Assembly (NCBI GenBank): GCA_963719165.1
Contig: CAVRAV010000001.1
Span: 1,488,001 to 1,552,000 of the forward strand
DNA length: 64,000 bases
Source of the DNA: JAOUEA01 sp963719165
Lineage (GTDB): Bacteria; Actinomycetota; UBA4738; HRBIN12
Reading direction: 5' to 3'
Shown: piece after piece, positions 56,680-64,000 of the stretch
How the letters are laid out: each line of letters starts with the position of its first letter
Numbering within the stretch: position 1 is the first letter of the stretch
The notes under the pieces: model-generated
What the model was told of the DNA's origin: nothing
Seen by the model: only the letters and a program-made list of their open reading frames with translations
The model's database searches: none
Position numbers and translations under genes: made by a program

Positions 56680-56970
56680 GCGCTCCCCCTCCCCCCGATC
56701 CCTCGACCCGTGGGCACGCCCTCACCCGAGAGGGCGCGAGTCTACGCGCGGGGTGCGAGCGACGCCAGTCGGCCGTCGGTGGTCGCGCCGCGGGACCCGC
56801 GCGCGGAGCGGCCCGGCGACCATCGCCGCCGAGCCTCAACCGCCTTAGGGGGTCCTCGAACGCAAGTCGCGGATCCGCCGACAACCGTAGGCCCGCTCGC
56901 GAGCCCGCGCATCGGCCGAAAGGCGGTGCTCGTTCGGGGGTTCTTGGCCGGGTGGGAAGTTGGGCTCGGC
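56680..56970. other. gene-free stretch between galU and fmdB-like genes
   Basis: A divergent promoter region of about 300 bp without a supported gene. It contains the galU ribosome site at its left end and the -10 element of the right-hand gene at its right end. I see no riboswitch-like fold. Confidence 0.5.
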
Positions 56971-56976
56971 TACACT
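56971..56976 (+). promoter_or_regulatory. -10 element of a leaderless promoter
   Basis: TACACT lies 9 nt before the ATG at 56986 without a ribosome site. A possible -35 TTGGCC at 56944-56949 is 21 bp away, longer than ideal. Confidence 0.5.
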
Positions 56977-56985
56977 CGCTCCGCC

Positions 56986-57381
56986 ATGCCCACCTACGAG
57001 TACGTCTGTAAGAGCTGCGGTCACCTCTTCGAGATCGTCCAGTCGATGAAGGACGACCCGCTCACCGAGTGCCCCGAGTGCGGGGGGGAGCTCCGCAAGG
57101 TGTTCGCGCCACCCGCCATCTCGTTCAAGGGCTCTGGCTTCTACGCGACCGACCACGGCAAGAGGAAGCGGAAGGAGGCCGCGGCATCGGATCGCGGTGG
57201 GTCCAAGGACCAGGGCGCGCAGGACAAGAAGGGCGCCGGGTCCGCCGAAAAGGGGTCGTCCGATGCGAAGGCGGGGGTATCGGGCGGATCGTCCTCGAAA
57301 TCTTCCTCAGGTGGTTCCGAGGGCTCGTCCGGGTCGGCCAAGGGATCCGACGCCAAGGCCCCCACCCCCAAAGGGGACTGA
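56986..57381 (+). CDS. FmdB family zinc-ribbon protein
   Basis: A 131-residue protein. The N-terminal FmdB/CxxC_CxxC_SSSS zinc ribbon is complete: MPTYEYVCKSCGHLFEIVQS, then TECPECGGELRKVF and ISFKGSGFYATD. After residue 60 comes a Lys/Ser/Gly-rich low-complexity tail (KSSSGGSEGSSGSAKGSD), longer than usual for the family. Its function is not established; the group is annotated as a possible regulator. It is followed without a gap by the MTA phosphorylase gene. Confidence 0.88.
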   Translation: MPTYEYVCKSCGHLFEIVQSMKDDPLTECPECGGELRKVFAPPAISFKGSGFYATDHGKRKRKEAAASDRGGSKDQGAQDKKGAGSAEKGSSDAKAGVSGGSSSKSSSGGSEGSSGSAKGSDAKAPTPKGD

Positions 57382-58176
57382 GTGGCGACCGCGCAGATCG
57401 GCGTCTTCGGCGGCTCGGGCTTCTACTCGTTCCTCGAGCAGACCGAGACGGTCGACATCGACACGCCCTACGGCCGGCCCAGCGCTCCGCCCGTGCTCGG
57501 CGAGGTGGACGGCGTTCGCGTGGCGTTCATCCCGCGCCACGGACTGCACCACGAGTTCCCGCCGCACCGGGTCCCCTACCGCGCCAACGTGTGGGCGATG
57601 AAGGAGCTGGGCGTGACCCGCGTCCTCGGCCCTAACGCGTGCGGATCGCTCCAGCCGGGGGTCAAGCCCGGCGAATTCGTCGTCTGCGACCAGCTCGTCG
57701 ATCGTACGCGCGATCGCGCGAACACCTTCTACGACGGGCCGATCACCACCCACATCTCGTTCGCCGATCCCTACTGCGACGTGATGCGCGGCGTGATCGT
57801 GGGCCGGGGCCGCGAGCTCGCCATCCCGCTGCACGACCGCGGCACCGTGGTGGTGGTCGAAGGACCGCGTTTCTCCACGCGTGCCGAGTCTGCGTGGTTC
57901 GCGGGCGCGGGCTGGGAGGTCATCAACATGACCCAGTACCCCGAGGCGATCTTGGCCCGCGAGCAGGAGCTCTGCTACGCGAACATCTCCCTCATCACCG
58001 ACTACGACGTGGGCGTGGAAGGAGTGCCGCCCGTCTCTCACGACGAGGTGGTGCGCGTCTTCACGCAGAACAACGACACGCTTCGCACCCTGCTGTTCTC
58101 CGTGATCCCGTCGTTGCCGCCCGAGCGCTCCTGCGCGTGCGCCACCGCGTTGACCGGCGCCCGATTCGAGGCGTGA
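57382..58176 (+). CDS. mtnP: S-methyl-5'-thioadenosine phosphorylase
   Basis: A 264-residue purine nucleoside phosphorylase of the MTAP type. The phosphate loop is IGVFGGSGFY, then FIPRHGLHHEFPPHRVPYRA, LGPNACGSLQPGVKPGEF and the base site VINMTQYPEAILAREQELCY. It cleaves methylthioadenosine from polyamine and SAM metabolism. GTG start directly after the preceding stop codon. Some members prefer inosine or guanosine, so the exact nucleoside is not certain. Confidence 0.92.
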   Translation: MATAQIGVFGGSGFYSFLEQTETVDIDTPYGRPSAPPVLGEVDGVRVAFIPRHGLHHEFPPHRVPYRANVWAMKELGVTRVLGPNACGSLQPGVKPGEFVVCDQLVDRTRDRANTFYDGPITTHISFADPYCDVMRGVIVGRGRELAIPLHDRGTVVVVEGPRFSTRAESAWFAGAGWEVINMTQYPEAILAREQELCYANISLITDYDVGVEGVPPVSHDEVVRVFTQNNDTLRTLLFSVIPSLPPERSCACATALTGARFEA

Positions 58177-58180
58177 GCGC

Positions 58181-58788
58181 GTGGTGCGGGCGCTCCGCTT
58201 GTCCGCTCTCGCTCTCGCCCTGATGTCCGTCGTGGCGAGTTGCTCGAGCGGCCACGGCGCGACGACGCCGTCCTCGCCTGCGTCCCCCGCCTCATCGGAT
58301 CTCGGCCGCGCCGCGATCATGCAACTGCGGCCTGTGCGGGACGTCGCCCCGCCGCATGCTGCGAACTACCCGGACCTGCACGTGAGTTGCGGGACGGGCT
58401 CTCCGTCGCCGTGTACGCAGGAGGAACTGGTGAACGCCTCCTCGCTCGTGCTCCAGGGCGCGGACGGGACGCGGTACGCCCTCGACGCGGCGGTCGTCAA
58501 CGGCGACGACGTCGCCTCCGCCACGGCTGACCGGGGCGCGGTGCAATGGGTCGTCGACTTCCAGCTCGGCCCCGACGGCACCGCGGTGTTCGCCGCCATC
58601 ACCGCGCCCCTCGCCGACCTCCCCGCGAGCGACCCCACCAAGCGCATCGCCGTCGTCGTGGATGGCGAGGTCGCCTCGGCGCCGGCCGTGCAGGTTGCGA
58701 TCACGTCGGGTCCGGCCAGATCAGCGGCGGGTACGATCGCGCTCGCGCCGAGACCCTGGCCACGGAGCTGTCCGGGTCCGGAGCCTAG
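58181..58788 (+). CDS. lipoprotein with SecD-head-like domain, one frameshift
   Basis: A lipoprotein of about 200 residues. The signal ends in a lipobox (SVVASCSSG, Cys about residue 21). The mature domain matches the SecDF P1 head subdomain: SSLVLQGADGTRYALD, then VDFQLGPDGTAVFAAIT, RIAVVVDGEVASAPAVQ and, after a one-base loss near 58712, GQISGGYDRARAETLATEL. It has no transmembrane part, so it is not SecD itself. It follows the MTA phosphorylase gene by 4 bp. Confidence 0.75.
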
Positions 58789-58794
58789 GGCGGA

Positions 58795-58800
58795 TATCCT
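58795..58800 (+). promoter_or_regulatory. -10 element of a leaderless promoter
   Basis: TATCCT lies 6 nt before the ATG at 58807. Confidence 0.35.
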
Positions 58801-58806
58801 CGACCC

Positions 58807-58995
58807 ATGTCCAACGATCCCGTCCTGATCCGCGTCGAACTCGCGTTCCGCTCCACCCAGGAGCAGAGCGTCCAGGAGCTCGGCGATCGCATCCACGAAG
58901 CCGTGAGCATGATCGTCGGGAGGCCGGCGCTCGAGGAGTTCCGTGTGCGCACGTTGCCCCTGACGCAGCGCAAGGGCCCGCGCGCCGTGGAGTAG
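58807..58995 (+). CDS. small hypothetical protein
   Basis: A 62-residue protein (MSNDPVLIRVELAFRST, with a helix ELGDRIHEAVSMIVGRPALE). It could be a beta-alpha-beta unit. No family is recognised. The ATG is supported by a TATCCT element 6 nt upstream. Confidence 0.55.
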   Translation: MSNDPVLIRVELAFRSTQEQSVQELGDRIHEAVSMIVGRPALEEFRVRTLPLTQRKGPRAVE

Positions 58996-59040
58996 GCGGG
59001 CGCCGTGACGTCGGTCACGGTTCCTCGTGCTCGCCCGGCC

Positions 59041-59046
59041 TAGCGT
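59041..59046 (+). promoter_or_regulatory. -10 element of a leaderless promoter
   Basis: TAGCGT lies 6 nt before the ATG at 59053. Confidence 0.35.
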
Positions 59047-59052
59047 TCGCAC

Positions 59053-59787
59053 ATGTTGCGCCGCAAACTGCCCGTCTCCTCCGTCGTGTTCGGGGCCCTC
59101 GCCCTCGCGTGCGGGGTCGCGGCCTTCGCGCTCATGCAGGCATGGACGCAGCGCGTCAACACCACGCGGCCCGACGGCGGACCGCCGGTGGCAGTGGCGG
59201 TCGTCACGCGCGACCTGCCGCGCGGCGTCACGCTCACCGCCGACATGATGCGCGACGCCACCGTCCCGGAAGCGTTCGCGCCACCCGCCGCGGTGGCCTC
59301 CACGCAGGACGCCCTGGGACGTGTCCTCGCCGCCGACGTCGCGGGCGGCGAGGTCCTCACGGGCGCCCGCCTGGCCGGTGCGTCCTCGGGCCCGATCGCG
59401 GCCCTCGTTCCCCCCGGGCTGCGGGCGGTCGTCGTCCCCACGGCCCTGCCATCGGATCCGCTTCGCCCCGGCGACCTCGTCGACGTGCTCGCGGCCTTCG
59501 GCGGACCGCAGAGTCACGTGGAGATCGTGGGGCAAGGGCTGGAAGTCGCACGCGTGCTCTCGCCCGAGGATGCCGCCACGCGCACGCCGAGCACGACGGG
59601 GGCGGGCGGTCCCTCCTTGATCCTGCTCGCCGACCCCGCCACCTCGGAGGACCTGGCGTTCGCGCTGGCGTTCGCGACGATCACCGTCACGGTCGACGCG
59701 CCGCCGCAGAGCGCTGCATCGGCATCGTCGGTGCCAACCTCGCCCCCCGTCATCGCCACGGCCCTCGACCCCAGCGCCGGCCCGTAG
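59053..59787 (+). CDS. cpaB: Flp pilus assembly CpaB/RcpC-like protein
   Basis: A 244-residue protein with one N-terminal membrane segment (VVFGALALACGVAAFALMQ), then a SAF domain (AVAVVTRDLPRGVTLTADMM) and a RcpC/CpaB C-terminal domain (LVPPGLRAVVVPTAL, LRPGDLVDVLAAF). In Flp/tad pili CpaB is a periplasmic assembly factor. No other tad gene is near, so this may be an orphan or belong to a distant tad operon. Confidence 0.82.
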   Translation: MLRRKLPVSSVVFGALALACGVAAFALMQAWTQRVNTTRPDGGPPVAVAVVTRDLPRGVTLTADMMRDATVPEAFAPPAAVASTQDALGRVLAADVAGGEVLTGARLAGASSGPIAALVPPGLRAVVVPTALPSDPLRPGDLVDVLAAFGGPQSHVEIVGQGLEVARVLSPEDAATRTPSTTGAGGPSLILLADPATSEDLAFALAFATITVTVDAPPQSAASASSVPTSPPVIATALDPSAGP

Positions 59788-59902
59788 GGCGTCGGCGGGC
59801 GCTGCACCGCAACGACTTCTCCACATCCTCAGCTCGGGCGACCCGCTAGCATGGCGCGGGCCGTTCCGCCCCGTTGCCACCACCCGGAAGGGAGCATCAC
59901 CC

Positions 59903-60742
59903 CTGAGCATCCTGCAGGCGATCATCCTGGGCCTCACCCAGGGGGTCACGGAGTTCGCGCCGGTCTCCAGTTCGGGGCACCTGATCATCGTGCCGTGGCT
60001 CTTCAACTGGTCGATCGTGAACGACCCGGCCCTCAACAAGACCTTCGACGTGGCGCTGCACGTGGGCACGCTCGTTGGGGCTCTCGCCTACTTCCGTCAC
60101 GACGTGTGGCGCTACATCAAGGCGTGGTTCGCCTCGCTCGCGGCTCGCTCGATCACCACGACCGACCAGCGATTCGCCTGGGCCCTCGTCCTGGGGACCA
60201 TCCCCGGCGCGCTGCTCGGGGCGGCCTTCGAGCAGCCCATCCAGGACCGCCTCGGCGAGCCGTGGCTCATCGCGGTCATGCTCGCGGTCTTCGGCGTGAT
60301 CCTGTGGGCCGTCGACAAGCAGATGCGCTCGGACCGCGGGTTCGACACGATCGGGCCGCGGACGGGCATCTTCCTGGGGCTCGCCCAGGGGCTCGCCCTG
60401 CAGCCGGGGGTGTCTCGATCCGGCGTAACGATCACCGCCGCCCGCCTGCTGGGGATCGACCGGGAGAGCGCGGCGCGCGCATCGTTCCTCCTCGCCATGC
60501 CCATCATCGCCGGGGCCGGCCTGCTCAAAGGGGTCGGCCTGGCCCGCGACGGGTTCCAGGGCTACGGCCCCCAGTTCTTCTGGGGCTTCCTGGCCTCCGC
60601 CGTGAGCGGGTTCATCGTGATCTGGGGTCTCCTCAAGTATCTGCGTACCCACGGCTTCGCCGTCTTCATGTGGTACCGGATCGGCGTCGCGGCGCTCATC
60701 CTCCTGTTGATCGCCACGGGGACCCGCTCAGCCACGATCTGA
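59903..60742 (+). CDS. uppP: undecaprenyl-diphosphate phosphatase
   Basis: A 279-residue BacA/UppP integral membrane enzyme that recycles undecaprenyl diphosphate for cell wall synthesis. Both signatures are present: EFAPVSSSGHLIIVP near residue 20 and LQPGVSRSGVTITA near 170. The family N-terminus (SILQAIILGLTQGVTEF) begins at a CTG codon with GGAAGGG 10 nt upstream; no ATG, GTG or TTG in frame lies upstream that fits, and the first ATG at 59990 would remove the first signature. It therefore probably uses CTG as start. Confidence 0.92.
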   Translation: MSILQAIILGLTQGVTEFAPVSSSGHLIIVPWLFNWSIVNDPALNKTFDVALHVGTLVGALAYFRHDVWRYIKAWFASLAARSITTTDQRFAWALVLGTIPGALLGAAFEQPIQDRLGEPWLIAVMLAVFGVILWAVDKQMRSDRGFDTIGPRTGIFLGLAQGLALQPGVSRSGVTITAARLLGIDRESAARASFLLAMPIIAGAGLLKGVGLARDGFQGYGPQFFWGFLASAVSGFIVIWGLLKYLRTHGFAVFMWYRIGVAALILLLIATGTRSATI

Positions 60743-60748
60743 TGCCTC

Positions 60749-60811
60749 CCGGCGTCCGCCTCTTCTCCGCTACCGGCGTCCGCCTCTTATCCGCTACCGG
60801 CGTCCGCCTCT
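60749..60811. repeat. 24-bp tandem repeat, about 2.6 copies
   Basis: Unit starting CCGGCGTCCGCCTCTT repeats at 60749, 60773 and 60797 (the last partial). On the minus strand it encodes the tail EADAGSG of the DUF4383 protein. One T/G difference between units creates its stop codon. Confidence 0.8.
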
Positions 60812-61176
60812 GGCGAGATCGCCAGGGCCACGAGCCCCACGCCCATCATCAGCAGGAACGACAGCGTGGCCCCGTGCCCGCCAAGGAAGTTCAGCGTGGT
60901 GGCCGTGCGCAGCAGCGTGATCGCCGCCCCGACCAAGAAGATCGCGCCGGCGATCGTCACGATCTCCGGCCTCCCGGCGCGAGCTCCGAGGATCGCGGCG
61001 ACGCCCAGGACCGAGGTGAGGATCCCGCCGAACAGGTTGAGGGCGAAGAGGCCCCCGAGTTGCTGGCCGGCGTTCGCGAAGAGCGACTGGTCCCGCGCAT
61101 TGACGGCGGCGGCGATCCCGGCCACGATCGCCACGATCCCGAGCGTGACGACGGCGCGTGTGCGTGCCTGCATCAT
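60787..61176 (-). CDS. DUF4383-like membrane protein
   Basis: A 129-residue protein with four hydrophobic helices (AVVTLGIVAIVAGIAAAV, GGLFALNLFGGILTSVLGV, IVTIAGAIFLVGAAITLL and LSFLLMMGVGLVALAI), the DUF4383 layout common in Actinomycetota. Function unknown. The ATG at 61176 overlaps the DoxX stop codon (ATGA). The stop codon TAA lies inside a 24-bp tandem repeat, so the tail length may vary between strains. Confidence 0.78.
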   Translation of the reverse strand: MMQARTRAVVTLGIVAIVAGIAAAVNARDQSLFANAGQQLGGLFALNLFGGILTSVLGVAAILGARAGRPEIVTIAGAIFLVGAAITLLRTATTLNFLGGHGATLSFLLMMGVGLVALAISPEADAGSG

Positions 61177-61700
61177 GAGAGCCTCCCGAGGACTCGCAAC
61201 CAGGGGCGATCCGAGGACAGCCAGCCCGGCCGGAGCACGGCGTCGAGGCCGTAGGCGCGTCCGGCCGCGGTCGCCCAGATCGCGACCATGCCCGCGATCA
61301 TCATGTAATAGGACCAGCTCCATTCCCCGGGCGCGTTCAACACGGACAGGCCGATGGCCACAGCCTGCACGATGCCCACCACGGCCCAGAAACGAGTGGC
61401 GAGGCCGAGCAGGAGGAACGCGCCCAGCGCCGCCTCGGTCACCAGGGTGACGTACCCGAAGAACGTCATGTGCGGAAGCACGACGTGCTCCACGATCACC
61501 TTGTAGGGCCCGAAGACCGGGTGGCTCACCGCAAAGCTCGTGAAGTGCCGCAGACCGTCGAAGTCCGGCGGTACCTTCCACGACGCGTTCGTGAGCCACA
61601 GCAGGCCGAACACGATCCTGAGGAAGGCCACGCCCGAGCGCGCGAGCCGCGTATCCATCGGGGGACCGACGCCCGCCCGGTTCACCGTGTCCGTCTGCAT
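61173..61700 (-). CDS. DoxX family membrane protein
   Basis: A 175-residue DoxX/DoxD-like protein with four helices: SGVAFLRIVFGLLWLTNASWK, TLVTEAALGAFLLLGLATRFW, VVGIVQAVAIGLSVL and YYMMIAGMVAIWATAAG. Members are linked to thiosulfate:quinone oxidoreductase small subunits or to stress membranes; the role here is unknown. GGGAGAGG precedes the ATG. It is coupled to the DUF4383 gene and follows the radical SAM gene by 70 bp. Confidence 0.85.
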   Translation of the reverse strand: MQTDTVNRAGVGPPMDTRLARSGVAFLRIVFGLLWLTNASWKVPPDFDGLRHFTSFAVSHPVFGPYKVIVEHVVLPHMTFFGYVTLVTEAALGAFLLLGLATRFWAVVGIVQAVAIGLSVLNAPGEWSWSYYMMIAGMVAIWATAAGRAYGLDAVLRPGWLSSDRPWLRVLGRLS

Positions 61701-61770
61701 CGTCCATCCTCTCCCGTCCGCGCGAGCGAACGCGTCCCGGCGCCCGCACGGGGCGCCACATCGTTCACAC

Positions 61771-62598
61771 TCAGGTGAAGCGGTCGTCCGCGGGGCCCGC
61801 GTAGGACGAGCTGTCCACGAGGCCCACGAGCGCGTCCGCCGCCTTGGCCAGCGGCCGCGTCCCGCGCGTCACCATCAGGTCCGTGTCGAGCCGGCCGCCG
61901 GTGACGGTGGGACCGAACGGGCTCCAGAACGCCCCGTCCGACGTGATCGTGAGCTCCGGCCCCAGCTCCGCGATCCCGGCGTCTTCGCCGAGGCCCTCCG
62001 TCCTGGCACGCCCCCGGCGCACGATCCCGCGCACGACGTGGTCCTCGTCGCCCACGCCGAGCGACCGATGCAGCGCGCACAGGCGCGCCATGTCCGCCTC
62101 GTCCACCCACGCCAGCGTGGAGCCGATGCGCACCCCGATGCCCGCCGCCACGAGTCGGGGGATGGCCTCGACGACCTTCGCGAAGTTCTCCGGGCCGCGC
62201 ATCTCGTCGTTCGCCACGGGCTCCGAGCGGTCGAGCGAGATCTGGATCCGAACATCCCGCGATCCGAGCACGCGCATCCGCACGAGCCGGGCGCCCGTGA
62301 AGAGCGTCCCGTTGCTGAGGACCACCACCGGGAGGATCTGCGAGAGCTCGGCCAGCAGCTCGGGCATCCGAGGCACGAGGAAGGGCTCGCCACCCGTGAT
62401 CCCGATGCCCGTGAAGCCCAGATCCTTCGCCTCGCGCGCGAGCTCGAGCATGCGATCGGGGCTCAGCTCCCTGCGTTCGACCCCGGGGGCGGACTCCGTG
62501 AGGCAGTAGCTGCAGGCGAGGTTGCAGTGGTAGTTCGAGTACAGCCACAGCCGGCCCCCGACGCTCCCCGCCTCGATCGCTTCGGCGACCGCGCTCAT
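61771..62598 (-). CDS. radical SAM protein
   Basis: A 275-residue radical SAM enzyme. The cluster motif is C25-x3-C29-x2-C32 (YHCNLACSYC), the SAM-binding GGE is in GIGITGGEPFLVP, and QISLDRSEP follows. There is no SPASM-type Cys-rich tail, so it probably acts on a small substrate. The ATG overlaps the stop codon of the AhpD-like gene (ATGA). The reaction cannot be predicted from the sequence alone. Confidence 0.88.
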   Translation of the reverse strand: MSAVAEAIEAGSVGGRLWLYSNYHCNLACSYCLTESAPGVERRELSPDRMLELAREAKDLGFTGIGITGGEPFLVPRMPELLAELSQILPVVVLSNGTLFTGARLVRMRVLGSRDVRIQISLDRSEPVANDEMRGPENFAKVVEAIPRLVAAGIGVRIGSTLAWVDEADMARLCALHRSLGVGDEDHVVRGIVRRGRARTEGLGEDAGIAELGPELTITSDGAFWSPFGPTVTGGRLDTDLMVTRGTRPLAKAADALVGLVDSSSYAGPADDRFT

Positions 62599-63197
62599 GG
62601 TGCGAGCTCGCTCGGTTCCAGGCCGGAGGCGGCGAGCGTCGCGAGGCTCCCGGCTCCCGTGGGAAGTCGCAGCGTCGTGCAGTAGCGGTTGAGGAGGATG
62701 GTGCAGCCGACCATCGTGAGGAGCTCCACCACGGTGGCCTCGTCGTAGGCCGCCATGAGTGGTCCGGCGACGTCGTCGGGCACCTCGCCGTGGCCGGCCG
62801 CGACCACGTCGACCCACACCAGCAGCGCGCGCTCGCGTTCGTCCGCCGCGGCCTCCTGGGGCGCGACATCGGGGTCGCACAGGGATCGGATCTCCTCGGG
62901 GGTCACACCCGAGCCAAGCGCCACGGCCGCGTGGGTGAGCGTGCAGTACGAGCAGCCCAGCACGGCAGACGCGCGCACGATCACCAGCTCCGCGGTCCGA
63001 GGATCGACGGTGACGCCCGCGAGGGCCCGCCCGAAGAACGGCAGGGCGACCTCGAGCAGCTCCGGCACGTGTGCGAGCGAGGCCGTGATGGGCCCCGGGT
63101 CTCCACCCTCGAAGTACGGCTTGGTCGTGAGCGGGGCGCGGTCGGCGCTCAGCAGCGCCACCCGCGGTCCCGTCGTCGCCTCGGTATCCGGTGTCAT
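62595..63197 (-). CDS. AhpD/carboxymuconolactone decarboxylase family protein
   Basis: A 200-residue AhpD-like protein with the redox motif C82-x2-C85 (GCSYCTLTHA) and the following His. The family has peroxidase-type and decarboxylase-type members; the CxxCxxxH form suggests a thiol redox role. A second family region is ATVVELLTMVGCTILLNRY. It is coupled by ATGA overlaps to the epimerase upstream and the radical SAM gene downstream. Confidence 0.85.
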   Translation of the reverse strand: MTPDTEATTGPRVALLSADRAPLTTKPYFEGGDPGPITASLAHVPELLEVALPFFGRALAGVTVDPRTAELVIVRASAVLGCSYCTLTHAAVALGSGVTPEEIRSLCDPDVAPQEAAADERERALLVWVDVVAAGHGEVPDDVAGPLMAAYDEATVVELLTMVGCTILLNRYCTTLRLPTGAGSLATLAASGLEPSELAP

Positions 63198-64000
63198 CCC
63201 GCCTCCGTCTCGACCGTGGCGCGTGCGCCGTGCGCGGCCTCCCGCAACGGGGCATGCGCGAAGGCCTCCATACCTTCCGCGAACGCTACCTCCGCCCGGA
63301 ACCCGAGCTCGTGCGCCGCCTTTGCTGGGGATCCGAAGACGTGGCGGACATCTCCGAGCCTGCCGCCCCCCACCACCTGCGGGCGCGGCGAACCCTCGAA
63401 CGCGTCGGCGAGCGCGACGGCCATCTCCCCCACCGTGTGCGGTTGGGCGCTCGCAACGTTGAAGGCCCCGCCCGTCCCGGTCTCCAGGGCGAGCACGTTC
63501 GCGCGGGCCACGTCCTCGACATGCACGAAGTTCCTGATCTGCCCTCCGTCCTCGAACACCTGGGGCGCGGCGCCGCGGGCGAGCGCACTGCGGAAGATGC
63601 TCGCCACCCCGGCGTACGGCGTGTCCCGGGGCATCCTCGGCCCGTAGACGTTGTGGTAGCGCAGCGCCGTCACGGGGTTGCCGTGCTCGCGCCCGTACGC
63701 GGCGCACAGATGCTCCTGATGCACCTTGGTGGCGGCGTACACGTTGCGGGGGTCGATAGGGGCGTCCTCATCGACGGCCTCGGGCCCCAGCGCCGCGCCG
63801 CACTGCGGACACGGCGGCTCGAACCGACCGGCCGCCAGGGCTGCCGCGGTCCTCGGCCCCGGTCGCACGATGCCGTGCTCCGGGCATCGGTAGCGTCCCT
63901 CGCCGTACACCACCATGCTGCTCGCCAGGACGAGGGGACCGGCGAACCCCGCGTCGTGCATCGCGCGCAGGAGCACGGCCGTGCCCAGGTCGTTGTGCGC
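63194..64000 (-). CDS. NAD-dependent epimerase/dehydratase, partial
   Basis: The C-terminal 269 or so residues of an extended SDR; the N-terminus with the Rossmann glycine motif lies beyond the window. Visible are SSMVVYGEGRYRC, the catalytic YAATKVHQE (Tyr and Lys), RYHNVYGPRMPRD and FVHVEDVARANVLAL. Between the strand and the catalytic Tyr is an insertion with CPEH and CPQC, a zinc-ribbon-like element seen in some annotated dTDP-rhamnose 4-epimerases. It heads the overlapping series with the AhpD-like and radical SAM genes. Confidence 0.85.
   Translation of the reverse strand, partial: AHNDLGTAVLLRAMHDAGFAGPLVLASSMVVYGEGRYRCPEHGIVRPGPRTAAALAAGRFEPPCPQCGAALGPEAVDEDAPIDPRNVYAATKVHQEHLCAAYGREHGNPVTALRYHNVYGPRMPRDTPYAGVASIFRSALARGAAPQVFEDGGQIRNFVHVEDVARANVLALETGTGGAFNVASAQPHTVGEMAVALADAFEGSPRPQVVGGGRLGDVRHVFGSPAKAAHELGFRAEVAFAEGMEAFAHAPLREAAHGARATVETEAG

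Overview
The window is a GC-rich chromosomal segment that fits a member of the Actinomycetota, probably a lineage away from the well-studied genera. Evidence: GTG and TTG starts are frequent, neighbouring genes overlap by ATGA, GTGA or TTGA, and at least a dozen genes start 6-10 nt after a TAnnnT hexamer, as expected for leaderless actinobacterial transcripts. The gene content also fits: an Actinomycetota-type secreted tripeptidyl aminopeptidase, DUF6328 and DUF4383 membrane proteins, CpaB, and CO dehydrogenase with CoxG. No rRNA or ribosomal protein gene is present to settle the taxonomy.

Region 1 (1-7.1 kb) holds small conserved genes (DUF1801, DUF2461), an AlkZ-like DNA glycosylase, a GT-C-like membrane protein and a secreted S33 peptidase. 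Region 2 (7.1-18.9 kb) is a double molybdenum hydroxylase locus. A coxS-coxL-coxM operon of the form II type (AYRGAGR) lies on the minus strand. A coxM-coxS-coxL operon of the true CO dehydrogenase type (AYRCSFR) lies on the plus strand, followed by an XdhC protein fused to a YHS domain, coxG and a MocA-like cytidylyltransferase. A stand-alone xdhC lies between the two operons. moaC and moeA at 54-56 kb supply part of the cofactor pathway. Region 3 (18.8-27.7 kb) is a run of mostly single metabolic genes, many with their own leaderless promoter.

Region 4 (27.7-43.1 kb) is a catabolic cluster: split transketolase, 2-oxoacid dehydrogenase E1 alpha and beta, a VOC protein, a GntR/FCD regulator, a protein resembling D-apionate lactonase, a D-threonine-aldolase-like protein, an SDR, a glutamine synthetase and a PotABCD-type importer. 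Its intergenic regions share a box with core GATAACCTG, including a perfect 17-bp palindrome, so one regulator, most simply the FCD protein, may control the whole set. Between about 30.9 and 39.5 kb the reading frames are broken very often although gene junctions are intact; indel error in the consensus or recent decay could explain this.

Region 5 (43.1-53.2 kb) looks like an accessory zone ending at a tRNA-Ala gene: a Phd/PIN toxin-antitoxin pair with a palindromic operator, a sigma factor flanked by two membrane proteins that share a module, many small secreted or membrane proteins, an internal fragment of a ComM/YifB ATPase, a beta-propeller pseudogene and an aminoglycoside-phosphotransferase-like kinase. 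Region 6 (53.3-64 kb) returns to core genes: moaC, moeA, galU, an FmdB-family protein, MTA phosphorylase, a SecD-head-like lipoprotein, cpaB, uppP with a CTG start, and an overlapping minus-strand series of epimerase, AhpD-like, radical SAM, DoxX and DUF4383 genes.
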